The notes beneath the pieces were generated by a model. The model saw only the letters and a list, made by a program, of their open reading frames with translations. It was not told the DNA's origin and ran no database searches. Made by a program: the position numbers and the translations under genes. Shown piece after piece: positions 9,451 through 19,797 of a DNA stretch of 39,953 bases (position 1 is its first letter; the number at the start of each line of letters is the position of its first letter). Source of the stretch: Dunaliella salina (lineage: Eukaryota > Chlorophyta > Chlorophyceae > Chlamydomonadales > Dunaliellaceae); the NCBI GenBank assembly GCA_002284615.2, contig MU070655.1:12053-52005 (forward strand). The letters run 5' to 3'.

Positions 9451-9862
9451 TGAACAACAGTTCTAGTTCCATCCAAAGAATAAATATCCATGAGATTAGA
9501 AATAAAACGATAAGTCTCATTAGTTTGGTCCTGTAAGGTATGAAAGACATCCTCAGAACTAGCCTGAGTGTAATAAAAAGCGCCTGTCTCGTCCTGAAGA
9601 ACTCTGTGAGCAGAGGGGAAATCAGAGAAGAGATGTTCATAAGTCATTCTAAGAGAACACACAGGACCGCAGGAACAAAGGAACACAACATGTTTTTCAT
9701 CTTGAAGTCCTCCTAGGTCACATTTATCACAAACTGAAGTGTGCTCCTGCCAAAGTGATGTCTCAACTCTTAGGGTGTGTACATGCAATCAAAAGCGTGC
9801 GATGTTTCTCAGCATATGCTTGCCTAAATCAAGACGCAAATACCTAGGGACAGAAAAGGGCG
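9450..9862 (-). pseudogene. LINE ORF2 C-terminal zinc-binding domain (family Q, copy 2)
   Basis: PRYLRLDLGKHMLRN leads into HVHTLRVETSLWQEH and CDKCDLGGLQDEKHVVFLC (C-x2-C-x9-H-x4-C), then TYEHLF. The open frame (from 9788) runs on through the 3' hairpin motif, which translates as AEQPNNLAEGQAPQP, and stops at 9348. This is the copy that validates the insertion point of the TIR element at 7071-7743. Confidence 0.75.
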
Positions 9863-9880
9863 CTCCATAAGCAGCCAAGG

Positions 9881-9937
9881 TTTACAAGGTTTACAAGGGA
9901 ACCTATCCTTCAGCCAGGAAGTTTGGCTGCTCGGTGT
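9881..9937 (-). mobile_element. 57-bp LINE 3'-tail insertion with target duplication
   Basis: The inserted minus-strand sequence is the LINE terminus GAGCAGCCAAACTTCCTGGCTGAAGG, then GATAGGTTCCC and (TTGTAAACC)2. It is flanked by direct repeats CTCCATAAGCAGCCAAGG (9863-9880) and the same word with one extra A (9938-9956). Removing insert and one repeat restores the LINE frame from PLAAYG to APFSVPRYLRL. This fits target-primed reverse transcription aborted after about 57 bases. Confidence 0.8.
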
Positions 9938-10092
9938 CTCCATAAGCAGCCAAAGGCTTCAAAGGGAGAGCCACCCAGTGATGATACTGTTGCAGATCAG
10001 TAGCAAAACCTTTAATATTAATAGCTGTTCCTGCCAGCACAGCCTGTGTGTACTCTTCTCGTTTCTCCAGACCCCTGAAGGACTTCAAAAAC

Positions 10093-11200
10093 TCAGCTGA
10101 CCAACACGCCAGGCATCACACTCAGTGCCTTGTCAGCCTTCATCACTTTCCGAACAAGCTCGCTATTTGAATTGTGCATGGCATTATAGGAACGCACAGC
10201 TGCCCAAAACCAGTAAAACTGCAGTGGCTCCTGACCACACTCGCGCAACACAGACCAATTGCAAGTGGAACGCTTAACTCCAAGCACGCACTTCAGAAAA
10301 CCAAGATGCCCAGTCTGAAGAGGGCAGTTTATCTCAGCCCCTTCTTTCATATAACCTGTGCCCCAAATCTGACTGCCATACATGCTAGAAGGAACAATAT
10401 ACGTTTTAGTCAGCCACAGCAGAGTATGCGGCCGGTCCTCGAGCTCATGGTCACATACAAACTGCCTAACACGCACACAACCTGCATGAAAAGAGGGAAT
10501 AACATGCTCTGCTGCTGCAGCCATGCTACCATTATGAGCAAACAACATGCCTAAATACCAAGAGGAATCTTTGTGAGCCAGTTGGTCAGCGCCATAGCGA
10601 AACACTGGCATTTGCGCATTACATTGGGAATTGAAATGGACAACCTTTGACTTGGCAACATTTACAGTCAAGCCCTTCCATGATGCAAAGTTCCGCAACC
10701 TGTCAGGCATGCACTGCATCTGATCTGCTTTGTTGGTGGTAAGGCACAAATCATCAGCACAAAGCATACGAGTGACTCTGACCCCATCAGTTCCTGATTG
10801 CTCCCTCAAAACCTTCTGCCAACCGATCTATAATGTTGATGTACAATGAGAACAGCAGAGGGGAGAGAGGGCACCCTTGCATGACATCTCTGGTAGGCTT
10901 CACCCGCGCACACTTCAGCCCATCAACAAGCACATACTCATCATCTTCATACAGGTTCTGAATGATGCCCAGCATGTGTGCAGGCATGCAGATGCGCTGG
11001 AAGTGCTCCCAAAGCTTATCCCTGGGGATGGTGTCATATGCTTGTTTGAAATCAATTCAAGCTGCATGCAACCTAGGAGAGCGATTGGGCTCTTTTTTCT
11101 TAGCTGCATGAATGAGGTGCCTCAAAATGAACATTGGCTGCAAAGTGTTCTTACCAGGGTAGAAAACAAACTGGGTGTCTGGGATCTTCTTCCTCGCTTC
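10093..11200 (-). pseudogene. Non-LTR reverse transcriptase (family Q)
   Basis: Motif A is IDFKQAYDTIPRDKLW (about 11060-11010), preceded by an in-frame TGA. Motif B is QGCPLSPLLFSLYI (about 10885-10845). Motif C is LCADDL (about 10770), where Cys replaces the usual Tyr or Phe of YADD. The upstream motif FVFYPGKNTLQPMFILRHL is intact. The frame changes near 10800 (between AIRN and GTDGVRVT). The open parts are 10787-10987 and 10093-10809; the latter (238 codons) includes SKVVHFNS and the thumb with YGSQIWGTGYMKEGAEI. Such RTs copy element RNA at a nicked chromosomal target. Confidence 0.8.
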
Positions 11201-11270
11201 TTGAGACATTACATCAGTTTTATCAATATTTTTTAGAGTTGCCTGTGTTTGTGCTCATCAAAGGACTTCT

Positions 11271-11334
11271 GAGCAGCCAACCTTATGGCTGAAGGCTTTA
11301 TATCCCATTGTAACCTTGTAACCTTGTAACCAAA
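11271..11334 (+). repeat. Isolated LINE 3' tail, opposite orientation
   Basis: GAGCAGCCAACCTTATGGCTGAAGG is followed by CTTTATATCCCA and three TTGTAACC units. CAGCCA and TGGCTG form a perfect 6-bp stem. It points away from family Q copy 2 (minus strand), so it is a separate insertion or part of an inverted rearrangement at its 5' edge. Confidence 0.65.
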
Positions 11335-11579
11335 CAGATTAGGGGTGTGTACTAGTCACAATTTTCAACAGTATCTGAGCCAGGTTTGAGATGCAGCTCA
11401 GCCAACCCCATGCACTATGTACGGCTTTCCTTGCGGCCAACTGGTGTGCACCTCTCTTTGCATCGTCCATCAGGCCGACCTGGATGCAACTGCGTTAAAC
11501 ATGCAGCCTGTTTTGAGTGTTCTATCAGCCTAACTGAGTTGCTTCCTCTTTTGTCTCGCCTACAAAAAAAGGATCCACC

Positions 11580-11670
11580 CAGCTGCAGCGTAGAGTCCAC
11601 CTCACTGACTCCCTCTGATGGATCAAGATCCATCGGAGGAACCAGTGAGGTGGACTCTGCGCCATAGCTG
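11580..11670. repeat. Near-perfect palindrome with 2-base spacer
   Basis: Arms of about 44 bases (11580-11624 and 11627-11670) are separated only by AA. Each contains AGAGTCCACCTCACTG and ends GATGGATC. By hand they differ at seven positions, all transitions, plus one single-base indel. It could extrude as a cruciform or be transcribed as a tight hairpin. No element ends or gene are attached to it. Confidence 0.8.
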
Positions 11671-11872
11671 AAGCAGCGCCAGTAAGAGGTGTGGTGCTCA
11701 GGAGTGCTTGAACATGTCCTTTTGCTTTTGTTCCATCTTTCCAATTGTATTATTTTAACTGTTCGTGTGCAGCACACATCGCATGATGAAGACATTCTCA
11801 GCAGCAGCTGGAGCAGCACTAGTTGTGTTATACTATGAGGTGTAAGCGTTGCACAAGTGGACGGCGCACAGG

Positions 11873-11990
11873 AACAGGGCTTGGTGAGGTGCACAGCGCA
11901 TGGTGATGTGCAGGCAAAGGGCATGGTTAGGTGTAGCTACAGGGCATGGTGAGGTGCAGAGGGCAGGAAAGTGGTGAATTGCACAGTGCA
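11873..11990. repeat. Degenerate ~20-24 bp minisatellite
   Basis: The core GGGCATGGTGAGGTGCA recurs with changes about every 20-24 bases (CAGGGCTTGGTGAGGTGCA, CAGCGCATGGTGATGTGCA, GGGCATGGTTAGGTGTA, GGGCATGGTGAGGTGCA, then a weaker unit). No coding is supported. Confidence 0.55.
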
Positions 11991-12758
11991 AGCTGCATGT
12001 CTGAGAGGAACGGGTGAATGTGCAGTTGCGGTGCTGGGAAATCAACACTCTTCAATTTCCACAAATGCGGTGGCAAGTGTGGTGAAGCACACACACCCAG
12101 CTTGAAAATTTGTCCCTTAGAAGGCCACCTGAAATTGCCATGGTGATCTCGCGCACATGCACCCGCAGATCCTGGGATTGCACCGCAGGGAGGTGATCTG
12201 GAAGCCCAGGCCCCCACGCTAGACACCTTGCAATTTTGTAAAAATAATAGGCACGCCAGTGGGATACTTTAGGTAACTTCTTTTAGCTCTTCCTGAAAGT
12301 GAAGAATAAGCACGCCTTTTACAGAACAGGGGGGCCTGATGCATGTCTAAACATATAATAAACAATCTCTGTACAGAAGAAGAATTGACTTTAAATCGTT
12401 TGTTTCATAATTCATTTTTCCAGGATCCTGCTGGCAATATTATGTCGCTCACTTACCATACCAAACATGGTTGAATTTTTGCATCCTGATAAAATGTGAA
12501 GAGCACTGTCAAGTTTTCCACAAGGGGGCATTGTAGGCTGGTGGAAATTTTGAAGCGCACAGCATGCTTTTGAATGAATAGGGTACCTGTGCGGTATTTA
12601 AAAATGTTTTGCTTCGTTTTTTAAGAGAGTTTGGACATGGTCCAAAAGGAATTGCTGATTTTTTTGTGGATGCTGGGGAGTAGACTTTGGTAGATGGAGT
12701 AGTACCCTGTGTTGGTGTTGGCCTTTGCAAGTCTGTGTTTTGAGTGCATGTGTCCCCG

Positions 12759-13330
12759 TTAAGCGTCATGGAGGTTGGAGAAGTGTTTGAGCTTTTCAGT
12801 AGGTGGGTTACGGCGTCTAGAAGCATTTACATGGGTGCAGGAAGTTTCCTCAAAGGCAAGCCATGTAGTGTCATGAAACGGATTGCCTTCAAGGTTTGCA
12901 CATGGGAAGGTTATGTCTGCGTCATTATTCTGAATGGCCTGGTGTTTGACAATGGCTGCGCATTCATTGCCAATAATTCCAGCATGAGATTTGACCTTGA
13001 AGAAATGAATAGGGGTAGGTGTATTGCGTATGAGTTGTATGATTATCTTGAGGATGTGGCCCTGGACGTGTTGGTAATGAAGTTCTGGGTAGAGTATTGC
13101 TTTCTGATCTGTTCTAGAGAGCAAAGGCTGTCAGTGGCAATATAACGGTACCCTGTGAGAATGGCAGCTGCTATTGCCGCCAATTCGGCTCTTGTGATGG
13201 TATGGATGATCCCTGCTCCATTTGGTTGGTGCTCTTGCTAGCGGGGTGGTAAACCCCTGCACCAACCACTTGTTTACCATTATGCACATGGGTGGTGCCG
13301 TCCGTGTATGCCCACTCTGTCTAGTTTTCA
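12759..13330 (-). pseudogene. RNase H domain (family H, copy 1)
   Basis: The C-terminal half is open at 12759-13124: LSRTDQKAILYPELHYQHVQ then FFKVKSHAGIIGNECA, the His-containing RNase H signature of LINEs. The N-terminal half with WAYTDG lies upstream with frame changes (13331 to about 13130). RNase H would remove template RNA during element copying. The order RT then RNase H is usual for LINEs that carry it. Confidence 0.7.
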
Positions 13331-14290
13331 ACTTTGCATACCAGATAAGGGCTGGATGATGTGAGTGGTGAAAGAAATTGTTGGCTTTGCGTGGTACTGT
13401 GTAAGTTTTGCTGTTGGGCAGAAAGTAGCTTTTTCAAATTTATTGAAGCCAGTTTCAATTTCTGGGTGTCTTGGATCAAGTATAGGGTCGTTTCTAATCT
13501 TTTTTCCAGCCATCTTGCTTCACGGATGTCTTGTTTCAGGCCTATGAGCCAATTTGAGTTAATCTCATTGAGGCGAACCTTTGCAGCCGTATTCCAAACA
13601 GCAATTACTTGTAGGCTCCAGGAATGGCATGGAAGGTCAATTTCTTGGCTTAGCAAGAAGGGGGGAGGGGTGGAATAGATGAGATTTGTTGAAGGTATGG
13701 TTCCCAGTGTGCGACAGAAGTGAGGATTGGCATTTAGGAGTTTTGAGTGTGGATTTGTGCTCCTAGGGCCTCCCCAGCTTAACAAGAACATGAAGGTTGC
13801 CGTGGCGTGGCTTTGTTCCATGGCAGAAAAATGGCATGTTTGAGAGTACGGTACATCACATCGTCATCGTAGATAGGATGGCATTTGAAAATCCTGAACA
13901 TTTGGACGAGAGGCTCTTGTGGTTGCTTCAAGGACCCTATCTTGAGGGTGTTTAATCCAGTAGCTGAGGCGGCAGGGGTTGTAGTCCAGGGGAGAAGCCA
14001 TTTCTTCCTGGGTAACAAGAGCCCATTTCTGCATGTCAGTGTGGATATGGTTTGGTTGGATGCGCATGTATGAGTCCTTGATTTTCTTACTTTGTTGCGT
14101 TTTGCTGTTGAGGGTTGAGCGCGAGAAAAGACCCATAAGCTCAGAGGCAAAGCTTTGGGGTGGAGGTTGGATTGTGTTGTGGATCCCATTGTCTCTGGCT
14201 CTGTTGAAGGCAGTGTTGAGGATATTGATGCGCTCAGGCGTTAGCATTCCTTTGCACCTTCCGTCTGTGCCATAAATGCATGCCACTTGT
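13321..14290 (-). pseudogene. Family H linker region between RT and RNase H
   Basis: MACIYGTDGRCKGMLTPERI begins a conserved block also found at 18870-19350 (YGTDGKCKGMLILERI). It continues through MQKWALVTQEEMASPLDYNP and, after frame changes, SWSLQVIAVWNTAAKVRLNE just before RNase H. No enzymatic function is known to me for this block; its conservation between copies suggests it is a true part of the polyprotein. Confidence 0.55.
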
Positions 14291-15144
14291 TTGGAATAGA
14301 CTTGTGGTACCGCACCAGAGGTGGTATTGGTGGCATGGAGGGGGAGTGGGTAGCATCTGCTCTAGGTTGGGAAGTGATGTCGAAGGGGGCAATGTTTAAG
14401 GAGGTGTTGGGGGAGGTTGTCTCTGCTGTGTTTAAGGAGGTGGTGGATTGATTGTTATCAATTTCTGCTAGGCTGGCCCCTCGATTCCGTGTTGCTCTGT
14501 TAAGGTCTTGGTTGGGGGTAGTGACAGAGGTTTTTGTCAGGTTGGTGCGGCGGCCTGTAAGCGGGTGTGTATAGCGGGCTCTGGAGCGGGGTTGTGTTGG
14601 GGGTGCTGTTGGGGGTACTGGTTGTGATGTGTGTGCAGTTAGGGGACAGCTTCTGGGCATGGTGAGTCTGGAGGTGCACCGTTGAAGTGTGTGTCAACCA
14701 GCTCGCTTATGTGGCTGTTGTTGATTTGGCGAAATCTAAGGATTGTGTTGGCCGTAGTATTTTGTCTTCCAGAATTTTATGTATGATGTCCTGGGTTAAT
14801 TCTACATCAGGAGGTAGGTTGACTAGGGCTGCCAACCCATTAAGGGCTATTTTCTTTATTTGTAATTTTTGAGTGCTTGTCCTTGAGTTGCGCCACAGTG
14901 ATTATGTGGGTTCCGCTAGTGGTTGTAATTTCATGGAGTCCTTGAATATCTTGACTTAGGAGGGGTTTTGTGATGCAAGCAATCAGCGTTGGGAAGGAGT
15001 GGACCGGGGGGTTTTAAAGGGAGAGAGCCTCATCAATGATCTTAAAGTCATCCAGGAACAGGCTAATGCTTTGTTTTGTGACAAGGAGCTTGCTTGAATA
15101 AACACTGAGCTGGCGAGCTTTCATGCGGTAGTCTAGTTGGCGCT

Positions 15145-15850
15145 TCATTGAATGATGTTTTTTTCTTTCTTTTGTTGTAAGGTACTCTGTGGCTCCTTCA
15201 AGTGTTTTACTTGCATTGTGAGAAGGTTCAGAGTGACATTGCGGTGCCTGTTTGAAGGGTCTTTTAAGCTCAGACTATGGGCAAGGGCCATTCGCCTATG
15301 GTATTCCGCAGATATTGATGTCACACCCAGGCCACAATTAGAGGTGTCCTCTTGAATCATGGCAGTAGCAGTGCAATTCCTCAGACCAAACTTGTCTTTA
15401 ATAATTATATCCACCATGTTATCCCACATCTCAAGGTTAGTAGGGGTGCAGGGGGTGACTTCAAAGGAATAAGTCAGACTGGGTATGATAGCTGTACAAA
15501 TAATCTTTAGAATTAGGCTTGGGGTTAGAGACATTTCTCTCAGGTTTTCTAGCTTTCTTTGAAATTATTAGTCATGCACCGTATTTGGTGCTTCCAGTTC
15601 AAGTTCATGGTTAGTTTTACTCCCAGATAGCGAAAAGGCGTGTCTGGTGTAATGAACTGTGCTTTTTGTCCTTGTATGTTAATTTTGTTTTCAAGTTGCT
15701 GGCTAAGAGTCTGGGAGGGTGTCACTCCATTCTTGTCTTTAGGCGGGTGACCATATAGGTTGCCTGTCACTTTGGTCTTGCTACCGGATATGATGAGTGC
15801 TGCCCAGTCGGAATAAAGTGTACTCTTACGGGCCTGAATAGTGAGGATTG
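15145..15850 (-). pseudogene. Non-LTR RT palm/thumb (family H, copy 1)
   Basis: Two frames join: 15549-15935 holds LYSDWAALIISGSKTKVTG and FRYLGVKLTMNLNWKHQ (primer grip and thumb region), and 15145-15534 holds AIIPSLTYSFEVTPCTP and GLGVTSISAEYHRRMALAH. The YxDD-containing part is not present; the copy begins just after it. The matching sequence in other copies is at 20400-21110 and 15985-16218. Confidence 0.65.
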
Positions 15851-17159
15851 AGCCCATGTGTCTCCTCTTCCTTAATTGATGTATGGAGAGCATCTCTGCG
15901 TACGTAGTTTTTTTCTTTTTTTTACACACTTTCATTTGTGGGATAACAAGGTTATTGAATTATTAAAGACAAGTTTGGTCTGTTGACTTGCACCGGTACT
16001 GCAATATTTCGAGAGTACACCTCAAATCATGCACTGATGTATCGACAATATCTGTGGAATACCACAGGCGCATGGACCTTGTCCTTACTCTGAGCTTGGA
16101 AAACCCCCTAAACAGACACGCACTTACTCTAAGCCTCCTCACATTGCAAGTGAAACACTTGAAGGACCCAGCCATAGAACACCATTGCAACGAGAAAAGG
16201 AAGAAATCAACGAATTAAGCGCTAACTTGACTACTGCATGAGAGCTCGCCCGCTCGGTGTTTATTCAAGCAAGCTCCACCTCACAAAAACAAAACATAAG
16301 TCTGTTCCTGGATGGCTTCAAGATTTTGCCAGATTGATGAGGCTCTCTCCCTCCATAAACCCCTTCGCCCACTCTTTCCCAACGCTGATTGCCTGTATCA
16401 CCAAACCCCTCATAAGTCTAGACATCCAAGGACTCCATGACCTTACAACCAACAGCGGATCCCACATATTCAACGTGGCGTAATTCAAGAAAAAGTACTC
16501 AAAAATTACAAAAAAAGGAAAATAGCCTAAACAGAATGGCAGCTTTAGTTAACCTACCCCCCGATGTAGAATTAACCCCGAACAACATACGTAACATTCT
16601 TACAGGAATACTGCAGCTAACACCTTCCCCCCCCAGGTACCGCCAAATCATCAACAGCCACACGAGCGAGCTGGTAGGCACACACTTCAACAATGCACCT
16701 CCAAAGTCACCATGCCCTAGAAGTATTCCCTTAACTGCATACACAACACAACCAGTACCCTAAACACTACTCCGCTCATGGACCCACTTCACACACCCAC
16801 TTACAGGCCGCCGCATTAATCTGGCAAAATCTTGAATCATTGCATTCATCCAAAACCCTGCCGAAGCAACACAGAATCAAAAGGCCAATCCAGCAGAAAT
16901 AAATACCAATCGATTTATCACCTCCTTAAACACAAAAGAGACAACCTCCCTGAACAACACCACCCTAAACACTTCCTTTTTTAACATCACTTCCCAGAGC
17001 ACCATCTCCCTGACCACCACTTCTCATAGCACGCAAGGGACCTCCTCCACACCTTCAGAAGAGGCAAGTACGAACCCTGGAAACACTCAGGATACCACAC
17101 AAGAGAACGTACAAGGATTCACAACCCAAACGAGCCCCAAAAACGCTTACAATAAAAAT

Positions 17160-17760
17160 AGTAATCCTCAGGAAGCCGCCAACGAACATGATGTGCCTCC
17201 CACCCAAGCTGTACCACTGAATACACTATCTCAAAGTATAATAAATCCAATAGAAAAACCACCTAGCAAAAGCACTCGATCTATTAGCAAACAAACAACC
17301 AGTTAAGCCACAGGAGCACCCTTCTTAGTACAAAAAACAACTCAAAACTACTCACTGCACCCCACTCAGGAAATACAGCGAGGAACCACAGAGATCCCAT
17401 ACTCTGCCACCACACCCACTCAAGCACGCGATATAACACCAACAATACCCCTTTGCACCCAGAAAATCCTTCTACCACTACCTCCATCAGGAATAGAGCC
17501 GCCTCTTCCAACCTTACACTCCCCACCACTCAACGTTACCATTCTGATGCCCCACACAGATGTGACCCACAGGCTGTGTCTCCCCCCAACGAGTCACCTA
17601 GTAAGCGCACGCGATCAAAGTCACAATCAAGCCCCCTCCGCACACAGAGCATCTGTAACAAAACAACATCCAATCTCCTGGCCTTACACCAAAGCGAAAA
17701 CCTACCGCCCATACACCATTAACCAAGCTCCCCTTTCAAGCCTCTTACCATGACTCTCAT
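17160..17760 (+). pseudogene. Low-complexity Pro/Ser/Thr linker of family H LINE
   Basis: Translated pieces include ANEHDVPPTQAVPLNTLSQS and ATTPTQA; nearly identical pieces occur at 24574-25065 on the minus strand. There is a stop in STRSISKQTTS followed by ATGAP. The region is rich in Thr, Pro, Ser and Asn with basic KRTRS-like patches, suggesting a disordered, possibly nucleic-acid-binding linker. No domain is recognised. Confidence 0.5.
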
Positions 17761-18179
17761 TCCTCTAGCTTAGGCACAAAAAAAGGTTTCTAACAGCCGA
17801 TAGGAAAGAAAGAGGATAAGCTTCTTGAGCCTAGTACAAACCTCTTTACTCCTTATAACTCTTCAAGCCCAACACACAGAGCTCTGGCACAATGAGAAAA
17901 TAGAAAATAGAAAATTGCGAAAACTAATAGAGGAAACGAACCCCCTAGACGCAATTAATATTATTCAAAACTACGACCTAAATGATACCACACATATCAG
18001 TGATTGAAGGATCATTATAGCCAAGAAAAAAGACAGGAACAAGAAAAGAGGAACAATGAGCCTCCCAAGCACCAGAAACAATACCTGACCCACTTCGCGC
18101 CCATGACCATAGAAAAATGGGCCCTCCCACTGTTCAAACGCGCTGGGTTCACACCTGTCGAAACCAAACTTGCCGCCCA

Positions 18180-18410
18180 AGCTGAGATTGAGTGCGCCTG
18201 TTGTGAGATCTGCAACTACAATGGCGGCATTGAGCCCATAAACTCTGAGCCCCCCTACCTTGACATTACATCTGCGATGTCTGCCACCGAACCTACCACT
18301 GGTCTTGCATGAAGGAGCTCGGATGCTACTTTGATGCACAAAGACAGGATATAGACAACAGCACTTATTGGGCCTGCCTTGCATGCTCACCTCTCAGCGA
18401 AAAAAAGAAA
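18180..18410 (+). pseudogene. PHD-like zinc finger in family H LINE
   Basis: ECACCEICNYNGG (18190-18228) supplies the first cysteines. CDVCHRTYHWSCMKELGCYF (18273-18332) gives C-x2-C-x4-H-x2-C, and YWACLACSPL (18366-18395) the final C-x2-C, so the set fits a C4HC3 PHD finger. A one-frame shift separates the first pair from the rest (between about 18228 and 18270). PHD fingers read histone tails; inside a retroelement this could guide target choice, which is inference. PHD fingers are known in ORF1 of some CR1-type LINEs. Confidence 0.6.
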
Positions 18411-19022
18411 TTAGAAAGGGAATCAAACTCTTCCAGCAATGAACTAGTACGCATTGACTGGGAGCCAAGCTGGGAACCTGAAGACATCAGGGAAGCTTGG
18501 CCCAATTTTCACCAATGCATCCTTCAGTTTGAGGCTCGCAAAGATGAGCCAGACCTCTCCATTCCGACTGCTGACTTTGAGATTGACAACCTTGAAAGGC
18601 AGGAATTTGAAAACTCAGACAAGACAAACACTTGGAAACAGAAATTAGACACNGAACTCCGCAACAAGGCCACTTTTAACATAAATCGCACGAAACCCCA
18701 AGCAGACATTTATGGAACTGGCCGAAATCAATTCTGGATCACAACAGTTGAATTCATTAGGCCAAAGCCAAGCAACACAACAGATCCCCACCCCAGAGCA
18801 GTTGCTATTACCTCCCCTTCCATGCCATCTATACCACCACTGGTGCTACCACAAGTCTATTCTAAACAAGTGGCATGCATTTATGGCACAGATGGAAAAT
18901 GCAAAGGAATGCTAATCTTAGAGCGCATCAATATTCTCCACACTGCTTCAACAGAGCCAGAGACGATGAAATCCACAACACTTTTCAACCTCCAACCCAA
19001 AGCTTCGCCTTCGAGCTCGTAG
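18309..19022 (+). pseudogene. Family H polyprotein segment downstream of the PHD-like finger
   Basis: This 237-codon open frame starts inside the finger and carries RIDWEPSWEPEDIREAWPNF, an acidic stretch, then PSMPSIPPLV and YGTDGKCKGMLILERINI. It frameshifts near 19000 into the frame of 18875-19495 (MQKWALVNQEKLASPLDHNP). The segment is conserved in order with copy 1 except for the deletion there. I do not recognise a domain. Confidence 0.55.
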
Positions 19023-19399
19023 GTCTTCTCTCACGCTCAACCCTCAACAACAAAATGCAACAAAGTAAGGTCAAGGGTTTATACTTGCGCATCCTGCCAA
19101 ATTATATCCACACTGCCATGCAAAAATGGGCTCTCGTAAACCAGGAAAAGTTGGCTTCTCCTCTTGATCACAACCCCTGCCACCTCAACTTCTGGAGTGC
19201 ACACACTCAAGAAAGGGTTTGGAGCATAATTCATAACAGCCTCTCATCCAAATTCTCAAGATTTTCAATATGCCATCCAATTTTTGATGACCATGCGATG
19301 TACCTTACTTTCAAACATGCCATCTTTTCTGCCATGCAACAAAGCCAGGGTTCTTCCTCCCCGCCAGCGACTGCACAAGCAAGTCTAACCAAAAGAAGC

Positions 19400-19797
19400 T
19401 GGAATCGTTTTTACCATCACTACAGCCAAACTGGTGGCAATAGCATTAGCCATTCTTCTAGGGTATCGTTATATTGCCACTGGCATCCTCTCTAGAACGG
19501 ACCAGAAAGCATTCTATCCAGAACTTCATCACCAGCACGTCCAGGGCCACATCCTCAAGATAATCACACAACTCATACGCGACTCACCTACCCCTATCCA
19601 TTTTTCTTCAAGGTTAAATCTCATGCTGGAATTGTTGGCAACGAATACGCAGATGCCATTGCTAGGCATCAGGCCATTCAGAATAATGACACAGACTGAA
19701 CCTTCCCATGTGCAATCCTTGAAGGCAATCCTTTTCATGACACCATCTGGCTTGCCTTTGAGGAAACTTCCTGCACTCATGCACATGCGTATATGTC
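19400..19797 (+). pseudogene. RNase H domain (family H, copy 2), truncated
   Basis: LGYRYIATGILSRTDQKAFYP and HHQHVQGHILKII match copies 1 and 3. The KVKSHAGIVGNE signature is readable only after a frame change near 19610. The N-terminal DGS segment is missing or too decayed to see. The domain ends where the RT of the next fragment begins. Confidence 0.55.

Larger units (their letters stand above)
9390..11235 (-). mobile_element. Family Q LINE copy 2: RT core to C-terminus
   Basis: This minus-strand LINE preserves the RT palm (11200-10700), thumb and connection (to 10093), a linker (10088-9940), the C-terminal zinc motif (9790-9700) and a 3' hairpin motif (9396-9450). It is 5'-truncated near 11235, before the RT fingers and any endonuclease. 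A 57-bp LINE tail sits inside it at 9881-9937. Several stops and frame changes make it non-functional. Confidence 0.8.
11340..12415. other. No recognisable gene
   Basis: Apart from the palindrome and the minisatellite, I see only short frames; the 169-codon minus frame 11415-11924 crosses both repeats and is not credible. The stretch separates the family Q LINE from the first family H LINE. Confidence 0.45.
12418..15850 (-). mobile_element. Family H LINE copy 1 (left arm of inverted pair)
   Basis: Reading the minus strand: RT palm and thumb (15850-15145), a linker with an LPPDVE-like region (about 14800), the MACIYGTDGRCKGM block (14286-13864), RNase H (13330-12950) and the CCHC region (12560-12420), where the copy stops. 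The PHD-like finger and most of the Pro/Ser/Thr linker present in copy 2 are deleted. There are many stops and frame changes. Its 5' end lies about 135 bases from copy 2, which points the other way. Confidence 0.75.
15985..19797 (+). mobile_element. Family H LINE copy 2 (right arm of inverted pair)
   Basis: The plus-strand order is RT thumb end (15985-16218, SVEYHRRMDLVLTLSLENPL), LPPDVELTPNN block (16552-16590), Pro/Ser/Thr-rich linker (about 16800-17750), PHD-like finger (18190-18400), WEPSWEPEDIREAW block, YGTDGKCKGM block and RNase H (19400-19790). At about 19797 the sequence switches abruptly from the RNase H C-terminus to an RT N-terminal segment of a third copy. It has several stops and frame changes. 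Confidence 0.75.

Noticed and set aside
11873..11990. CRISPR-like short repeats
   Set aside because: Units are contiguous and degenerate without unique spacers, in a eukaryotic context.
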